Shown here piece after piece: positions 23,908 to 34,434 of a DNA stretch of 64,000 bases. A program made the position numbers and the translations under genes. The notes beneath the pieces were generated by a model. The model had not been told where the DNA came from and searched no databases. It worked only from the letters and a program-made list of their open reading frames with translations. The stretch's first letter is position 1. Each line of letters begins with the position of its first letter. The stretch is from Thalassotalea fonticola (GTDB lineage: Bacteria > Pseudomonadota > Gammaproteobacteria > Enterobacterales > Alteromonadaceae): the NCBI RefSeq assembly GCF_032911225.1, contig NZ_CP136600.1, forward strand, positions 4,650,001-4,714,000, written 5' to 3'.

Positions 23908-25386
23908 ATGAAAAACACTATACCTCATGCAGGTTCTGTCTTAAAAAATTACATCGGCGGCGAGTTTGTTAGCAGCGACCAGCTATTTGATAATGTGAAT
24001 CCTGTTGATGGCACTGTTATTAACCAAGTTGCAGAAGCAAATCAAATCATGGTTGATCAAGCAGTGAACGCTGCACAAGCTGCACTTCATGGCGAATGGG
24101 GTAAGTTATCGCTAGAGCAGCGATGTGTGTTATTACACAAAGTGGCTGACGGTATTGACGCTCGGTTTGATGAGTTTGTTGCTGCTGAAATGGCTGATAC
24201 AGGTAAATCTTTCTTCCAAGCCCGAACTATCGATATTCCCCGCGGCGCGGCAAACTTTAGAGTTTTTGCCGATATGGTGAAATCACAATCTACCGAATGT
24301 TTTCATACTGACACCCCCGATGGTAAAGGCGCATTGAATTATGCGGTTAATAAACCGCTGGGCGTGGTTGCGGTTATTGCTCCTTGGAATTTACCATTGT
24401 TATTAATGACTTGGAAACTTGCCCCGGCAATGGCGGCTGGCAATGTAATTATTGCTAAGCCTTCAGAAGAAACACCGGCAACCGCGACATTGCTTGCTGA
24501 AGTGATGCACGATGCAGGCATACCTAAAGGTGTGTTTAACCTAGTGCATGGCTTTGGCCATAAATCTGCCGGAGAATTTTTAACAACCCATAAAGGTGTG
24601 GATGCGGTTACTTTTACCGGTGAGTCAAGTACTGGTTCGGCAATTATGAAAGCTTCAGCCGATGGTGTAAAAGCATTGTCATTTGAACTTGGCGGTAAAA
24701 ATGCCGGCATAATATTTGATGATTGTGACTTTGATGAAGCGGTTGCCGGTACTGCCCGTTCAGTATTTACCAACGGTGGACAAGTGTGTTTATGTACCGA
24801 ACGCTTATACGTACAACGGTCTATTTTTGACAAGTTTGTTGCAGCGTTAAAAGTAAAAGCTGAAGCGCTTAATATTGGCTGGCCTCTAGATGAAACTACC
24901 GACATGGGGCCGGTGATCTCACATAAACATCGCGATAAAGTTCTTGCCTATTACCAAAGTGCTATTGATGACGGTGCAACTGTAGTGACTGGCGGCGGCG
25001 CACCAACATTTGATGATGCTCGCGATAACGGCGCATTTGTACAACCAACAATTCTTACTGGCTTGTCTGAGCAAAGCAAAATTGTAAAAGAGGAAGTGTT
25101 TGGCCCAGTCTGCCACATAACCCCATTTGACCAAGAAGAAGAAGCCGTTGCTATGGCTAATGATAGCGACTACGGTCTTGCGGCAACTGTGTGGACCACT
25201 AACTTACAACGTGCTCATCGCGTAGCTGGCCAAATGGATGTTGGTATCTGTTGGGTAAATTCTTGGTATTTACGCGATTTAAGAACGCCATTTGGCGGTA
25301 TGAAGTTATCAGGAGTTGGCCGTGAAGGTGGCGTACATTCTCTGAACTTCTATTCTGAGCCAACCAATATTTGTATCAAGCTTTAG
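23908..25386 (+). CDS. nbaE: 2-aminomuconate 6-semialdehyde dehydrogenase
   Basis: 492 residues of the ALDH superfamily, closest in motifs to 2-hydroxymuconate/2-aminomuconate semialdehyde dehydrogenases. General base Glu260 (ELGGKN), catalytic Cys294 (GGQVC), cofactor-domain APWNLPLLLMTWKLAPAMAAGNV. It oxidises the ACMSD product to 2-aminomuconate with NAD+. First gene of the nba operon; AGAGCAC only weakly resembles a ribosome site. The context (3HAO, ACMSD and RidA deaminase downstream) makes the amino-substrate reaction more likely than the hydroxy one. Confidence 0.92.
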   Translation: MKNTIPHAGSVLKNYIGGEFVSSDQLFDNVNPVDGTVINQVAEANQIMVDQAVNAAQAALHGEWGKLSLEQRCVLLHKVADGIDARFDEFVAAEMADTGKSFFQARTIDIPRGAANFRVFADMVKSQSTECFHTDTPDGKGALNYAVNKPLGVVAVIAPWNLPLLLMTWKLAPAMAAGNVIIAKPSEETPATATLLAEVMHDAGIPKGVFNLVHGFGHKSAGEFLTTHKGVDAVTFTGESSTGSAIMKASADGVKALSFELGGKNAGIIFDDCDFDEAVAGTARSVFTNGGQVCLCTERLYVQRSIFDKFVAALKVKAEALNIGWPLDETTDMGPVISHKHRDKVLAYYQSAIDDGATVVTGGGAPTFDDARDNGAFVQPTILTGLSEQSKIVKEEVFGPVCHITPFDQEEEAVAMANDSDYGLAATVWTTNLQRAHRVAGQMDVGICWVNSWYLRDLRTPFGGMKLSGVGREGGVHSLNFYSEPTNICIKL

Positions 25387-25451
25387 TACTGCTAAGCCTT
25401 TGAATATATGTATTACAGTTTACTAAAAATTTAATGAGTCAGGAAATTATT

Positions 25452-26288
25452 ATGACATCAAATGCAACAAAATTAAGCCAAGACGAAAACGTTATTAAAG
25501 CAGCGGCGAATATTCGAGCTGCGCATGAATCTGGCCAGCCTTGTGCTCCAGTTCGCGATTTACTAACTGATAAATGCTTAGAGTCTGCTTATGCGGTACA
25601 ACAAATTAACACTCAGCACTGGCAACAATCAGGCCGTAGAACGGTAGGCGTAAAAGCCGGATTAACCTCGCAAACAGTTCAAAGCCAACTTGGTGTAGAT
25701 CAACCAGACTTTGGTGTGCTGTATGCCGATATGTTTATTGGTGATGGTGAATCAGTGGCAATCGATGCTGTGCTACAACCAAAAGTTGAAGCCGAAATTG
25801 CCCTGGTTTTAAAAAATGATATCGACCTAGTTAACCCTACCGTGGTTGACATCATTAATGCCACTGCATATGCCTTGCCGGCCATTGAAATTGTTGGCAG
25901 CCGTATTGCCGATTGGAATATTAATATTGTTGACACTATTGCCGATAACGCCTCTTCAGGTTTATTCGTATTAGGCAGTAAACCTGTTGCATTAACCGAT
26001 CTAGATCTACGTTTATGCGGCATGGTAATGGAGCGTCGTGGTGAGCAGGTCTCTACTGGTGCCGGACAAGCTTGTTTAGGCAACCCATTAAACGCAGCAG
26101 TATGGCTAGCGAAAACGTTTGTTGAAAATGGCACACCATTAAAAGCCGGTGACATTATTCTAACTGGCGCGTTAGGACCTATGGTGCAAGTTGCACCAGG
26201 TGATGTTATTGACACTCGTATATCGGGTTTAGGCTCAGTGCGAGTTGCCTTTGCCGCGAACCAAAGCAAGGAAAATACTAATGACTAA
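25452..26288 (+). CDS. nbaH: 2-oxopent-4-enoate hydratase
   Basis: 278 residues from ATG 25452, with AGGA 7 bases upstream (an in-frame ATG at 25434 overlaps that site). It resembles DmpE/MhpD more than the related decarboxylase: [37 protein letters not shown], and [22 protein letters not shown]. It adds water to 2-oxopent-4-enoate giving 4-hydroxy-2-oxovalerate. It overlaps the next gene by 8 bases (ATGACTAA), suggesting coupled translation. Confidence 0.88.
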   Translation: MTSNATKLSQDENVIKAAANIRAAHESGQPCAPVRDLLTDKCLESAYAVQQINTQHWQQSGRRTVGVKAGLTSQTVQSQLGVDQPDFGVLYADMFIGDGESVAIDAVLQPKVEAEIALVLKNDIDLVNPTVVDIINATAYALPAIEIVGSRIADWNINIVDTIADNASSGLFVLGSKPVALTDLDLRLCGMVMERRGEQVSTGAGQACLGNPLNAAVWLAKTFVENGTPLKAGDIILTGALGPMVQVAPGDVIDTRISGLGSVRVAFAANQSKENTND

Positions 26289-27261
26289 TTCAAATGCAAA
26301 AGTAAAAGTAGCAATTATTGGTTCGGGTAATATTGGTACCGATCTGATGATAAAAATATTACGCACGTCGAAGAATTTGGAAATGGCCGCTATGGTCGGT
26401 ATTGACCCAGACTCTGATGGTTTAGCCAGAGCAAAACGCTTAGGTGTAGCGACTACGCATGAAGGTATTGATGGCTTAGTTAATTTAGCTGAATTTGCCG
26501 AGATTAAAATTGTCTTTGATGCGACATCAGCAAAAGCACATCAACATCATAATAAAGTGTTGCAACAATATAACAAACAAGTGATTGATTTAACCCCGGC
26601 AGCGATTGGTCCTTATACAGTGCCGGTAGTAAATATTGATGAAAATATTGCCCAGGGCAATGTGAATATGGTGACGTGCGGCGGCCAAGCTACCATCCCT
26701 ATGGTGGCGGCGATTAGTCAGCACGCAAAAGTTCATTATGCTGAAATTGTTGCGTCAATATCATCAAAATCTGCAGGTCCTGGCACAAGAGCTAATATTG
26801 ATGAGTTTACGCAAACCACTTCTCAAGCAATTGAGCAAGTTGGCGGCGCGGCAAAAGGTAAAGCAATCATTATTATGAACCCGGCGGAACCGCCAATGAT
26901 GATGCGTGACACCGTTTTAGTACTAAGCGAATTGCCTGAAGATGCTGGCACTAGCGAAGCTGAAATTCAAGCCTCGGTTGAACAAATGGTCGCGAAGGTC
27001 CAATCCTATGTACCCGGCTATCGATTAAAACAACACGTGCAATTTGAACGTTTTGAGAAAGATGCGCCATTGCATATTCCTGGTTACGGCGACTTTGCTG
27101 GTCTTAAATCTTCAGTATTTATAGAAGTAGAAGGCGCTGCCCATTATTTGCCTGCTTATGCTGGCAACTTAGACATCATGACTTCTGCGGCGCAAGGTAC
27201 AGCCGAGCGCATTGCCGAATGTAAATTCATCAATGCTCAACCAACCAGCGTACCCGCTTAA
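26281..27261 (+). CDS. nbaJ: Acetaldehyde dehydrogenase (acylating)
   Basis: 326 residues from ATG 26281, preceded by AAGGAA; a longer in-frame start lies deep in the previous gene. The Rossmann motif [13 protein letters not shown] opens the protein, catalytic Cys133 is in [12 protein letters not shown], and [17 protein letters not shown] residues follow. It converts acetaldehyde, CoA and NAD+ to acetyl-CoA and forms a channelling complex with the aldolase encoded next, as in DmpFG and MhpEF. Confidence 0.95.
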   Translation: MTNSNAKVKVAIIGSGNIGTDLMIKILRTSKNLEMAAMVGIDPDSDGLARAKRLGVATTHEGIDGLVNLAEFAEIKIVFDATSAKAHQHHNKVLQQYNKQVIDLTPAAIGPYTVPVVNIDENIAQGNVNMVTCGGQATIPMVAAISQHAKVHYAEIVASISSKSAGPGTRANIDEFTQTTSQAIEQVGGAAKGKAIIIMNPAEPPMMMRDTVLVLSELPEDAGTSEAEIQASVEQMVAKVQSYVPGYRLKQHVQFERFEKDAPLHIPGYGDFAGLKSSVFIEVEGAAHYLPAYAGNLDIMTSAAQGTAERIAECKFINAQPTSVPA

Positions 27262-27270
27262 GGATTTATT

Positions 27271-28350
27271 ATGACTCACTCTACTGCTCATTCTACTGAG
27301 AGCGCTGCGGCGAAAAAACTATATATTCAAGATGTGACATTACGTGATGGCATGCATGCTATTCGCCACAACTATTCAATTGACCAGGTACAAGCAATCG
27401 CAAAAGCCATAGATAAAGCTGGTGTTGATGCCATTGAAGTGGCACACGGTGATGGTTTAGGTGGCTCTAGCTTTAATTATGGTTTTGGTGCACATACCGA
27501 CAAAGAATGGATTGAAGCGGTTAATGATGTTATTGAAAACACGAAATTAACCACATTAATATTACCGGGGATTGCGGTAAAAGAAGACCTAAAATGGGCA
27601 TGGGATAGCGGTGTACGCTCTGTACGTGTAGCTACTCACTGTACCGAAGCTGATGTCTCGAAACAGCATATAGAATATGCTCGAGAGCTTGGCATGGACA
27701 CCTGCGGTTTCTTAATGATGTCTCATATGAGTGAACCAGCAGCACTGGCTGAACAAGCCAAACTGATGGAATCATATGGCGCACAATGTGTATACATCAC
27801 TGATTCTGGCGGTGCAATGAATATGGATGACATCGCCGCTAGAGCAAAAGCTTACAAAAAAGTTCTTAAACCTGAAACTGAGCTTGGCATTCATGCCCAC
27901 CATAATTTATCACTAGGCGTAGCTAACTCAATAGTGGCTGCGCAGAATGGCGTAACCCGAATAGATGCATCACTTGCCGGTATGGGCGCTGGAGCGGGTA
28001 ATGCCCCTCTTGAAGTGTTTATTGCCGCCGCCGCTCGTCTTGGCTGGGACCACGGTACCGATCTTTATACGTTAATGGATGCAGCCGATGAACTTGTTCG
28101 TCCACTGCAAGACAGACCAGTACAAGTTGATCGCGAAACCTTGTCTCTGGGCTATGCCGGTGTGTATTCAAGCTTTTTAAGACACGCTGAACATGCCGCA
28201 AAAACATACGGCCTAGATACTCGTGAAATATTAGTAGAGCTTGGCAACCGTAAAATGGTTGGCGGCCAGGAAGATATGATCGTAGATGTCGCGTTAGATT
28301 TACTAAAGCTGAAAAAGCAACAAGCAAACATTATTAAGCAGAGAGCATAA
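27271..28350 (+). CDS. nbaI: 4-hydroxy-2-oxovalerate aldolase
   Basis: 359 residues. HMGL-like TIM barrel with [13 protein letters not shown] near residue 21-33 (catalytic Arg and metal Asp) and the metal-binding [13 protein letters not shown]. The C-terminal communication domain (residues ~285-340, [22 protein letters not shown]) is the part that contacts the acylating dehydrogenase. It cleaves 4-hydroxy-2-oxovalerate to pyruvate and acetaldehyde. AGGATTTATT precedes the ATG. Confidence 0.95.
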   Translation: MTHSTAHSTESAAAKKLYIQDVTLRDGMHAIRHNYSIDQVQAIAKAIDKAGVDAIEVAHGDGLGGSSFNYGFGAHTDKEWIEAVNDVIENTKLTTLILPGIAVKEDLKWAWDSGVRSVRVATHCTEADVSKQHIEYARELGMDTCGFLMMSHMSEPAALAEQAKLMESYGAQCVYITDSGGAMNMDDIAARAKAYKKVLKPETELGIHAHHNLSLGVANSIVAAQNGVTRIDASLAGMGAGAGNAPLEVFIAAAARLGWDHGTDLYTLMDAADELVRPLQDRPVQVDRETLSLGYAGVYSSFLRHAEHAAKTYGLDTREILVELGNRKMVGGQEDMIVDVALDLLKLKKQQANIIKQRA

Positions 28351-28352
28351 CC

Positions 28353-29144
28353 ATGACTGATTTAACCTTTGAGCAAAAGATTTCCAGCTTAGCTAAACAA
28401 GTGGATGATGCAGCATTTAATGCTACTGCAATTGCCCAGTTATCGGGCCAAGGCCATCAACTTAGCCTTACCGAAGCCTATCAAGTACAAGATAAATCAC
28501 TGCAACGTCGATTAGATCGTGGTGAGCAGCAAGTTGGCATCAAAATGGGGTTTACCAGCCGCGCGAAAATGATCCAAATGGGTGTTGATGACATGATTTG
28601 GGGGCCACTTACTGATGAGATGTTTATTGAAGAGGGCGGTGAAGTGGCAATCAGTAAATTTATTCACGCCAGAGTCGAGCCTGAAATTGCCTTTTTATTA
28701 AAGAAACCGCTTAGCGGCAACTTAACCCTGACACAAGTGATGTCTGCGGTAGAAGCTGTTGCACCGGCATTAGAAATTATTGACTCACGATATGACAACT
28801 TTAAGTTTTCTTTAGAAGATGTAGTTGCCGATAATTGTTCATCTTCAGGCTTCACTATTGGTGCGTGGCAACAAGCCGGTGGTGATATTTCAAATTTAGG
28901 CATGGTGATGGAATTTGATGGCAATGCGGTTGAAATTGGTTCAAGTGCGGCGATTTTAGGTAATCCATATCGTTCATTGGCCGCTGCAGCTCGAGTTGCT
29001 GGTGAAGCTGGAAAAGTATTACCTGCAGGCTCTATTGTACTTGCTGGCGCTGCGACCGCAGCACAACCGATTAAGCCGGGCATGCACATTAAATTGCACT
29101 GCGAAAAATTAGGCGTTGCAGAATTCACCGTTTCAGCAAATTAG
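28353..29144 (+). CDS. nbaG: 4-oxalocrotonate (2-oxo-3-hexenedioate) decarboxylase
   Basis: 263 residues, same fold as nbaH but with decarboxylase-type motifs of DmpH/Xyl[36 protein letters not shown], and [27 protein letters not shown]. It removes CO2 from the deaminated intermediate and normally forms a complex with the hydratase. It begins two bases after the aldolase stop. Confidence 0.9.
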   Translation: MTDLTFEQKISSLAKQVDDAAFNATAIAQLSGQGHQLSLTEAYQVQDKSLQRRLDRGEQQVGIKMGFTSRAKMIQMGVDDMIWGPLTDEMFIEEGGEVAISKFIHARVEPEIAFLLKKPLSGNLTLTQVMSAVEAVAPALEIIDSRYDNFKFSLEDVVADNCSSSGFTIGAWQQAGGDISNLGMVMEFDGNAVEIGSSAAILGNPYRSLAAAARVAGEAGKVLPAGSIVLAGAATAAQPIKPGMHIKLHCEKLGVAEFTVSAN

Positions 29145-29160
29145 TTCACTGCTAGCAAGC

Positions 29161-29184
29161 ATTAAGGTTCAAATTAAGGTTCAA
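29161..29184 (+). repeat. Tandem 12-bp duplication carrying the nbaF ribosome site
   Basis: Two perfect adjacent copies of ATTAAGGTTCAA (29161-29172, 29173-29184). Each holds an AAGG; the second is correctly spaced for the nbaF start at 29188. Confidence 0.8.
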
Positions 29185-29187
29185 TTT

Positions 29188-29619
29188 ATGACTACTACAA
29201 ACAAGCCAAATGATAGCCAAGTAATTAAAGGCAAGGCAAAACCTAGAGGGAAATTCCCTCACTTCAAACGTGCTGGCGATTTTATTTATGTGTCAGGTAC
29301 AAGTTCACGTTTACCCGATAACAGTTTTGTTGGTGTTGATGTCGATGAAATGGGGGCAACCAACTTGTCGATTAAAGCACAAACCAGAGCCGTGATAGAT
29401 AACATCAGCGACATTTTACAGGCCGCCGGCGCCGACTTATCTAACGTAGTCGAAGTGAGCAGCTATTTAGTTAATATGAATGACTTTGCCGGATATAACC
29501 AAGTGTATAGCGAGTATTTTGATGAATCAGGCCCTGCCAGAACAACGGTAGCCGTACATCAATTGCCGCACCCACATTTATTAATAGAAATAAAAGTAGT
29601 CGCTTACAAGCCTTTATAA
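29188..29619 (+). CDS. nbaF: 2-aminomuconate deaminase (RidA/YjgF family)
   Basis: 143 residues from ATG 29188, with AAGG upstream; a longer in-frame ATG at 29116 overlaps nbaG and is rejected. It shows the RidA-family pattern ([49 protein letters not shown]) including the conserved Arg and Pro near the end, and the longer N-terminus ([19 protein letters not shown]) typical of AmnD/NbaF deaminases. It releases ammonia from 2-aminomuconate, giving 4-oxalocrotonate. Confidence 0.9.
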   Translation: MTTTNKPNDSQVIKGKAKPRGKFPHFKRAGDFIYVSGTSSRLPDNSFVGVDVDEMGATNLSIKAQTRAVIDNISDILQAAGADLSNVVEVSSYLVNMNDFAGYNQVYSEYFDESGPARTTVAVHQLPHPHLLIEIKVVAYKPL

Positions 29620-29655
29620 AAACGGCATTTAGCAATGATTAGAAAACGCATTTAG

Positions 29656-30201
<546 letters not shown>

Positions 30202-30258
30202 AAACAAAGATAAAGAGTCATTTTGACTTAAAAGAATAATAGAACGAGAGGAAATATC

Positions 30259-31251
30259 ATGTCAGTAGTAGATATGCACACACATTTTTTACCCAAACAA
30301 TGGCCAGATTTGGCTGAAAAGTTTGGTGGTGGTGAATGGCCTTCGATGAGACATACCACACCAGGTAAAGCCATGCTTATGCAAGGTAATAAAGATTTTC
30401 GTCCAGTATATGAAGCATGTTGGGATCCAAAAGTACGTTTGGCTGAAATGGATAGGGACAATGTTGATATTCAGATAATGAGTGCCACACCAATTTTGTT
30501 TTCTTATGCAAAACCAGCTGAGCAAGCGCATGAATGTGCGAAAATATTCAACGATTTAGCGCTTGAAATGTGCAGTGAAGATCATAATCGTTTAAAAGCG
30601 TTGGCGCAGGTGCCGTTACAAGATATTGATAGATCTTGTGAAGAAGTAAGCCGTGCTGCTAAAAATGGCCACGTGGGTGTACAAATTGGTAATCATGTCG
30701 GCGATAAAAATCTAGACGATGAAGGCTTGGTTACTTTTTTACAACACTGTGCCAGTGAAAATATCTCAGTATTAGTTCACCCTTGGGATATGTTAGGTGG
30801 CGATCGTATGCCTAAATACATGTTGCAATGGCTTGTTGCTATGCCGGCAGAAACTCAACTATCTATTTTATCGTTGATTTTATCGGGAGCATTTGAGCGA
30901 ATTTCGAAAGACTTAAAGCTTTGTTTTGCTCATGGTGGCGGTAGTTTTGCGTTTCAAATTGGTCGTGTAGATAATGCTTGGAAACATCGCGATATTGTTC
31001 GCCAAGATTGCCCTAATTTACCTTCTTCTTACTGTGAACGTTTCTATGTAGACTCAGCAGTATTCAGCGATGACTCGTTGCAGTTACTGACAAATGTTAT
31101 GGGCGATGGCCGAGTGATGCTTGGCTCAGATTCACCATTTCCACTGGGCGAACAACGAGTAGGGACGTTAGTTAGAGAAAATAAACAGCTATCGGCAAGC
31201 TCGAAACAAAAGATCCTTGGTGAAAATGCAATGTCATTCTTTAATTTATAA
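30259..31251 (+). CDS. nbaD: 2-amino-3-carboxymuconate-6-semialdehyde decarboxylase (ACMSD)
   Basis: 330 residues of the amidohydrolase-related ACMSD family. Zinc ligands His7 and His9 (DMHTHFLP), His in VLVHPWDMLGG near residue 173, FAHGGG near residue 225 and the Asp in LGSDSPFPLG near 292. It decarboxylates the unstable product of NbaC before it can cyclise to quinolinate, so it commits carbon to catabolism. AGAGGAAATATC precedes the ATG. Confidence 0.95.
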   Translation: MSVVDMHTHFLPKQWPDLAEKFGGGEWPSMRHTTPGKAMLMQGNKDFRPVYEACWDPKVRLAEMDRDNVDIQIMSATPILFSYAKPAEQAHECAKIFNDLALEMCSEDHNRLKALAQVPLQDIDRSCEEVSRAAKNGHVGVQIGNHVGDKNLDDEGLVTFLQHCASENISVLVHPWDMLGGDRMPKYMLQWLVAMPAETQLSILSLILSGAFERISKDLKLCFAHGGGSFAFQIGRVDNAWKHRDIVRQDCPNLPSSYCERFYVDSAVFSDDSLQLLTNVMGDGRVMLGSDSPFPLGEQRVGTLVRENKQLSASSKQKILGENAMSFFNL

Positions 31252-31325
31252 GAAATTGTAGTTATTATCCGAGTTCAGGTAGGTTAGAATCCTTTTGAAT
31301 TCTACAAGTGTTAGTGAGGCTGTTA

Positions 31326-31937
31326 GTGAACACGATTAACTTTGCAAATAAAGAAATCACCCCTTCAAAACTGGTGTGTATTGGTCGAAATTATGTCGAC
31401 CATATTCATGAATTAGGTAATGAAGTACCAGATGATATGGTGGTATTTAATAAACCTAATTCGGCAATATCAGCTGAGTTGCACGCCTTTCATCAAGAGC
31501 AATTACATTACGAAGGTGAGCTATGCTTTTTAGTTGAAGCCAGTAAGTTTGTTGCCGTTGGCTTTGGCCTTGACCTGACTAAACGTGGCTTGCAGTCTAA
31601 ATTAAAAGCGAAAGGTTTACCGTGGGAGCGGGCGAAAGCATTTAATGGAGCTGCGGTTTTAAGTGATTTTGTTGCTATAGATGGTATTGACGATTCGTTA
31701 TCATTAGAACTTTGTATTAACGGCGAAGTTATTCAAGCTGGCGGCGTTGAATTAATGATGTATAAACCGATGCAAATATTGGAAGAACTATCTTCATTTA
31801 TTGAGTTAGTTGATGGCGATATTGTGATGACAGGCACACCAAAAGGGGTTGGTCAGATAAATGCCGGAGATGTGTTCTCTGCAAAAGTTTTGCAAGGAGA
31901 TATAACTTTATTAAGCCAGCAATGGACAGCTAAATAG
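31326..31937 (+). CDS. FAA-hydrolase family protein, YcgM-like
   Basis: 203 residues from a GTG at 31326, chosen because GAGG lies 7 bases upstream; two other in-frame GTG codons (31308, 31314) are further up. The single-domain FAH fold has metal residues Glu63 and Glu65 (HYEGELCF) and Asp83 (GLDLTKR) and ends with MTGTPKGVGQINAGDV. Small members hydrolyse acylpyruvates such as fumarylpyruvate or decarboxylate oxaloacetate. It lies 74 bases after nbaD and may be part of, or read through from, the nba operon. Confidence 0.85.
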   Translation: MNTINFANKEITPSKLVCIGRNYVDHIHELGNEVPDDMVVFNKPNSAISAELHAFHQEQLHYEGELCFLVEASKFVAVGFGLDLTKRGLQSKLKAKGLPWERAKAFNGAAVLSDFVAIDGIDDSLSLELCINGEVIQAGGVELMMYKPMQILEELSSFIELVDGDIVMTGTPKGVGQINAGDVFSAKVLQGDITLLSQQWTAK

Positions 31938-31969
31938 CGGTTATATCTCAAGTTTAATCCGTTCTTTTA

Positions 31970-32305
31970 TTAGCCACCAATAAACTTAACTTTAAAGCCG
32001 TTTTTCTCTAAAACGGTTTTGATAACATCGCGTTTATCTCCCTGAATTTCAATGATTTCGCCTACGACAGTACCGCCGGTGCCACAGGTTTGCTTAAGTT
32101 TTTTCGCTAATACTTTTAACGCTTTAGCGTCTAGGCCTAAACCGGTAATAGTTACCACACCTTTGCCTTTACGGCCTTTGGTTTCTCTGCGTACATGAGC
32201 AAACCCGTCTGATGGAGTAACGTCCATTTTAGGTTTTTCTTCTTTTACGCGACCGCCATCGGTTGAATAAACTAGGTTAGATAATTGATCTTGTAGTGAT
32301 GACAT
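31970..32305 (-). CDS. yciH: YciH/SUI1-type translation factor homologue
   Basis: 111 residues from ATG 32305; GGAA precedes it, and a longer frame from 32377 gives a hydrophobic, non-conserved leader. The eIF1/SUI1 fold spans residues ~35-110 with RRETKGRKGKGVVTITGL, LKQTCGTGGTVVGEIIEIQGD and the closing VKFIGG. In bacteria it is a stress-related protein thought to affect initiation fidelity. It is convergent with the FAA gene. Confidence 0.9.
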   Translation of the reverse strand: MSSLQDQLSNLVYSTDGGRVKEEKPKMDVTPSDGFAHVRRETKGRKGKGVVTITGLGLDAKALKVLAKKLKQTCGTGGTVVGEIIEIQGDKRDVIKTVLEKNGFKVKFIGG

Positions 32306-32407
32306 AGTGAATTTCCAAAAATAAAGTATTGGTATTATAAACGTTTTTAAAGCGAAAACAGAACTGTTCCCTTCCATGGCAGTTCTAAGTTAATTAGTCC
32401 CTGAATT

Positions 32408-32435
32408 AAAAAAACCAATCGTAAGATTGGTTTTT
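32408..32435 (-). terminator. Bidirectional terminator after etfA
   Basis: AAAACCAATC (32411-32420), GTAA loop, GATTGGTTTT (32425-32434): 10-bp stem with A-run and T-run on either side. It ends the etfBA transcript 27 bases past its stop. Confidence 0.88.
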
Positions 32436-32461
32436 CATGTTTTAAGCTTGTAATTTGCTGC

Positions 32462-33388
32462 TTATAGCTTGCCTTCAAGCTCTGGAAGAGCATCGAACAA
32501 GTCAGCAACTAGTCCGTAATCAGCAACTTGGAAGATAGGCGCTTCAGGATCTTTGTTGATAGCAACAATAACCTTAGAGTCTTTCATACCAGCTAAATGC
32601 TGAATGGCACCAGAAATACCTACAGCAATGTATAAGTCTGGGGCAACGATTTTACCCGTTTGACCAACTTGCATGTCGTTCGCTACGAAACCAGCATCAA
32701 CAGCGGCACGTGATGCACCAATAGCTGCGCCAAGTTTATCAGCGATACCGTCAAGAAGATGGAAGTTTTCACCGTTTTGCATACCACGACCACCAGAGAT
32801 AACAACACTTGCTGCACCTAGGTCTGGACGTTCTGAAACTGTAAGTTCAGCACCAACAAAGCTTGAAGTACCGGCAACTGTAGCATTACTTAACGCAACA
32901 ACTTCAGCAGAACCAGTAGTTTCAACTGCGTCAAAACCAGTAGCACGAACAGTGATAACTTTAGTTGCATCTAAAGATTGTACTGTTGCAATAGCGTTAC
33001 CTGCGTAGATAGGGCGAACGAATGTGTCTGCACTTTCTACTGCAATGATTTCTGAAATTTGCGCAACATCTAGTAAAGCGGCAACGCGTGGCATAAAGTT
33101 TTTACCAGTCGTTGAAGCATTTGCTAAAATGTGACCATAATCGCTCGCTAATTCAGTGATTAACAAACTTACGTTTTCAGCAAGTTGATTTTCATAGGCA
33201 GCGTTGTCAGCAACTAATACTTTACTAACACCAGCAACTTTTGCCGCTTCGTCTGCAGCAGCAGAACAGTTAGCACCAGCAACTAGTACGTGAATATCGC
33301 CACCAATTGCAGCAGCAGCTGCAACAGTTTTTAATGTGTCAGCCTTAAGGCTTGCATTGTCATGTTCTGCAATTACTAAAATAGACAT
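32462..33388 (-). CDS. etfA: Electron transfer flavoprotein alpha subunit
   Basis: 308 residues. N-terminal ETF domain ([21 protein letters not shown]) and the C-terminal FAD-binding domain with [53 protein letters not shown] and [21 protein letters not shown], all diagnostic. With EtfB it carries electrons from acyl-CoA and other flavin dehydrogenases to ETF-ubiquinone oxidoreductase. Its ATG overlaps the etfB stop by one base (TAATG). Confidence 0.97.
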   Translation of the reverse strand: MSILVIAEHDNASLKADTLKTVAAAAAIGGDIHVLVAGANCSAAADEAAKVAGVSKVLVADNAAYENQLAENVSLLITELASDYGHILANASTTGKNFMPRVAALLDVAQISEIIAVESADTFVRPIYAGNAIATVQSLDATKVITVRATGFDAVETTGSAEVVALSNATVAGTSSFVGAELTVSERPDLGAASVVISGGRGMQNGENFHLLDGIADKLGAAIGASRAAVDAGFVANDMQVGQTGKIVAPDLYIAVGISGAIQHLAGMKDSKVIVAINKDPEAPIFQVADYGLVADLFDALPELEGKL

Positions 33389-34137
33389 TAGATCACCTTC
33401 GCTTCATTTCTTAATTTTTCTACTAACTCGTCGATTGTTTCAACAATAATACCGGCTTGACGCTCAGCAGGAGGAGTTACCTTAATTAGTGTCGTACGCG
33501 GGCTTAAATCGATACCAAAATCAGCAGCTGCTTTAACGTCTAAAGGCTTACGTTTAGCTTTCATGATGTTAGGAAGAGACGCATAACGTGGTTCGTTTAA
33601 ACGTAAATCAGTAGTCACGATCGCAGGAAGGTTAAGCGCAACAGTTTGTAATCCGCCATCTACTTCACGGGTAACATTAACTTTATCGCCATCAACTTTA
33701 ACGATTGAAGCAAATGTACCTTGTGGCATACCTGTTAGTGCCCCTAACATTTGACCCGTTTGGTTATTGTCTGAGTCAATTGCTTGCTTACCAAGTAAAA
33801 CAAGTTGCGGTTGCTCTTCTTCCACAACTTTTTGTAAAAGCTTAGCAACGTTAATTGAATCTAGGTTTTGGTCTGTATCAATTTGAATCGCACGATCAGC
33901 ACCTAGTGCTAATGCTGTACGTAATTGCTCTTGGCAAGACTTGTCACCAATAGACACAGCAACGATTTCTGTTGCAACACCAGCTTCTTTTAAACGTACA
34001 GCTTCTTCAACTGCAATTTCACAGAATGGATTGATTGCCATTTTAACGTTGGTTAAATCAACGTTTGAATTATCAGGCTTAACACGAACTTTGACGTTAT
34101 AGTCAATTACGCGTTTGATCGGAACAAGTACTTTCAT
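33388..34137 (-). CDS. etfB: Electron transfer flavoprotein beta subunit
   Basis: 249 residues: [21 protein letters not shown] start, [40 protein letters not shown], and the C-terminal [10 protein letters not shown]. Binds the AMP moiety and pairs with EtfA. First gene of the operon, divergent from ETF-QO across a region with two PsrA-like palindromes. Confidence 0.97.
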   Translation of the reverse strand: MKVLVPIKRVIDYNVKVRVKPDNSNVDLTNVKMAINPFCEIAVEEAVRLKEAGVATEIVAVSIGDKSCQEQLRTALALGADRAIQIDTDQNLDSINVAKLLQKVVEEEQPQLVLLGKQAIDSDNNQTGQMLGALTGMPQGTFASIVKVDGDKVNVTREVDGGLQTVALNLPAIVTTDLRLNEPRYASLPNIMKAKRKPLDVKAAADFGIDLSPRTTLIKVTPPAERQAGIIVETIDELVEKLRNEAKVI

Positions 34138-34434
34138 AGATACCTCTGTTATTTACCAAAAGTGGTAGTTAATTCCTGTTGTATTGCATTTATATTAAAA
34201 TATTTATGGTAAAATTCAAACAACTGTTTTAAATTATTTAAACAAGCGTTTAAATTTTTGTTGGTGGAAGATTACTCATTGCATTACGAAACGTCAATGT
34301 TAACTTACATAAAATGTGACTTTCGGCAACATTATTACCTATTTTGCATAGGTTTGATTGTCATTAAATGCTATAAATAGCATATTAGAATTAATAATAT
34401 TTTCAAGAAACAAATAAAATATAAGGGGAATCGC
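34138..34434. promoter_or_regulatory. Shared etfBA / ETF-QO promoter region with PsrA-like palindromes
   Basis: ATTTAAAC-AAGC-GTTTAAAT (34236-34255) is a perfect 8+4+8 palindrome, and TTCAAAC-AACT-GTTTTAA (34215-34232) is a near-palindrome with the same spacing. These resemble PsrA operators, which control fatty-acid degradation and etf genes in marine gammaproteobacteria. No psrA gene is in the window. Confidence 0.55.

Noticed and set aside
24339..24905. Minus-strand open frame of ~188 codons opposite nbaE
   Set aside because: Antisense shadow of an aldehyde dehydrogenase with intact catalytic motifs.
25700..26269. Minus-strand open frame of ~189 codons opposite nbaH
   Set aside because: Antisense shadow of a well-supported hydratase; its composition is rich in Ala/Pro/Thr as expected from complementing this codon use.
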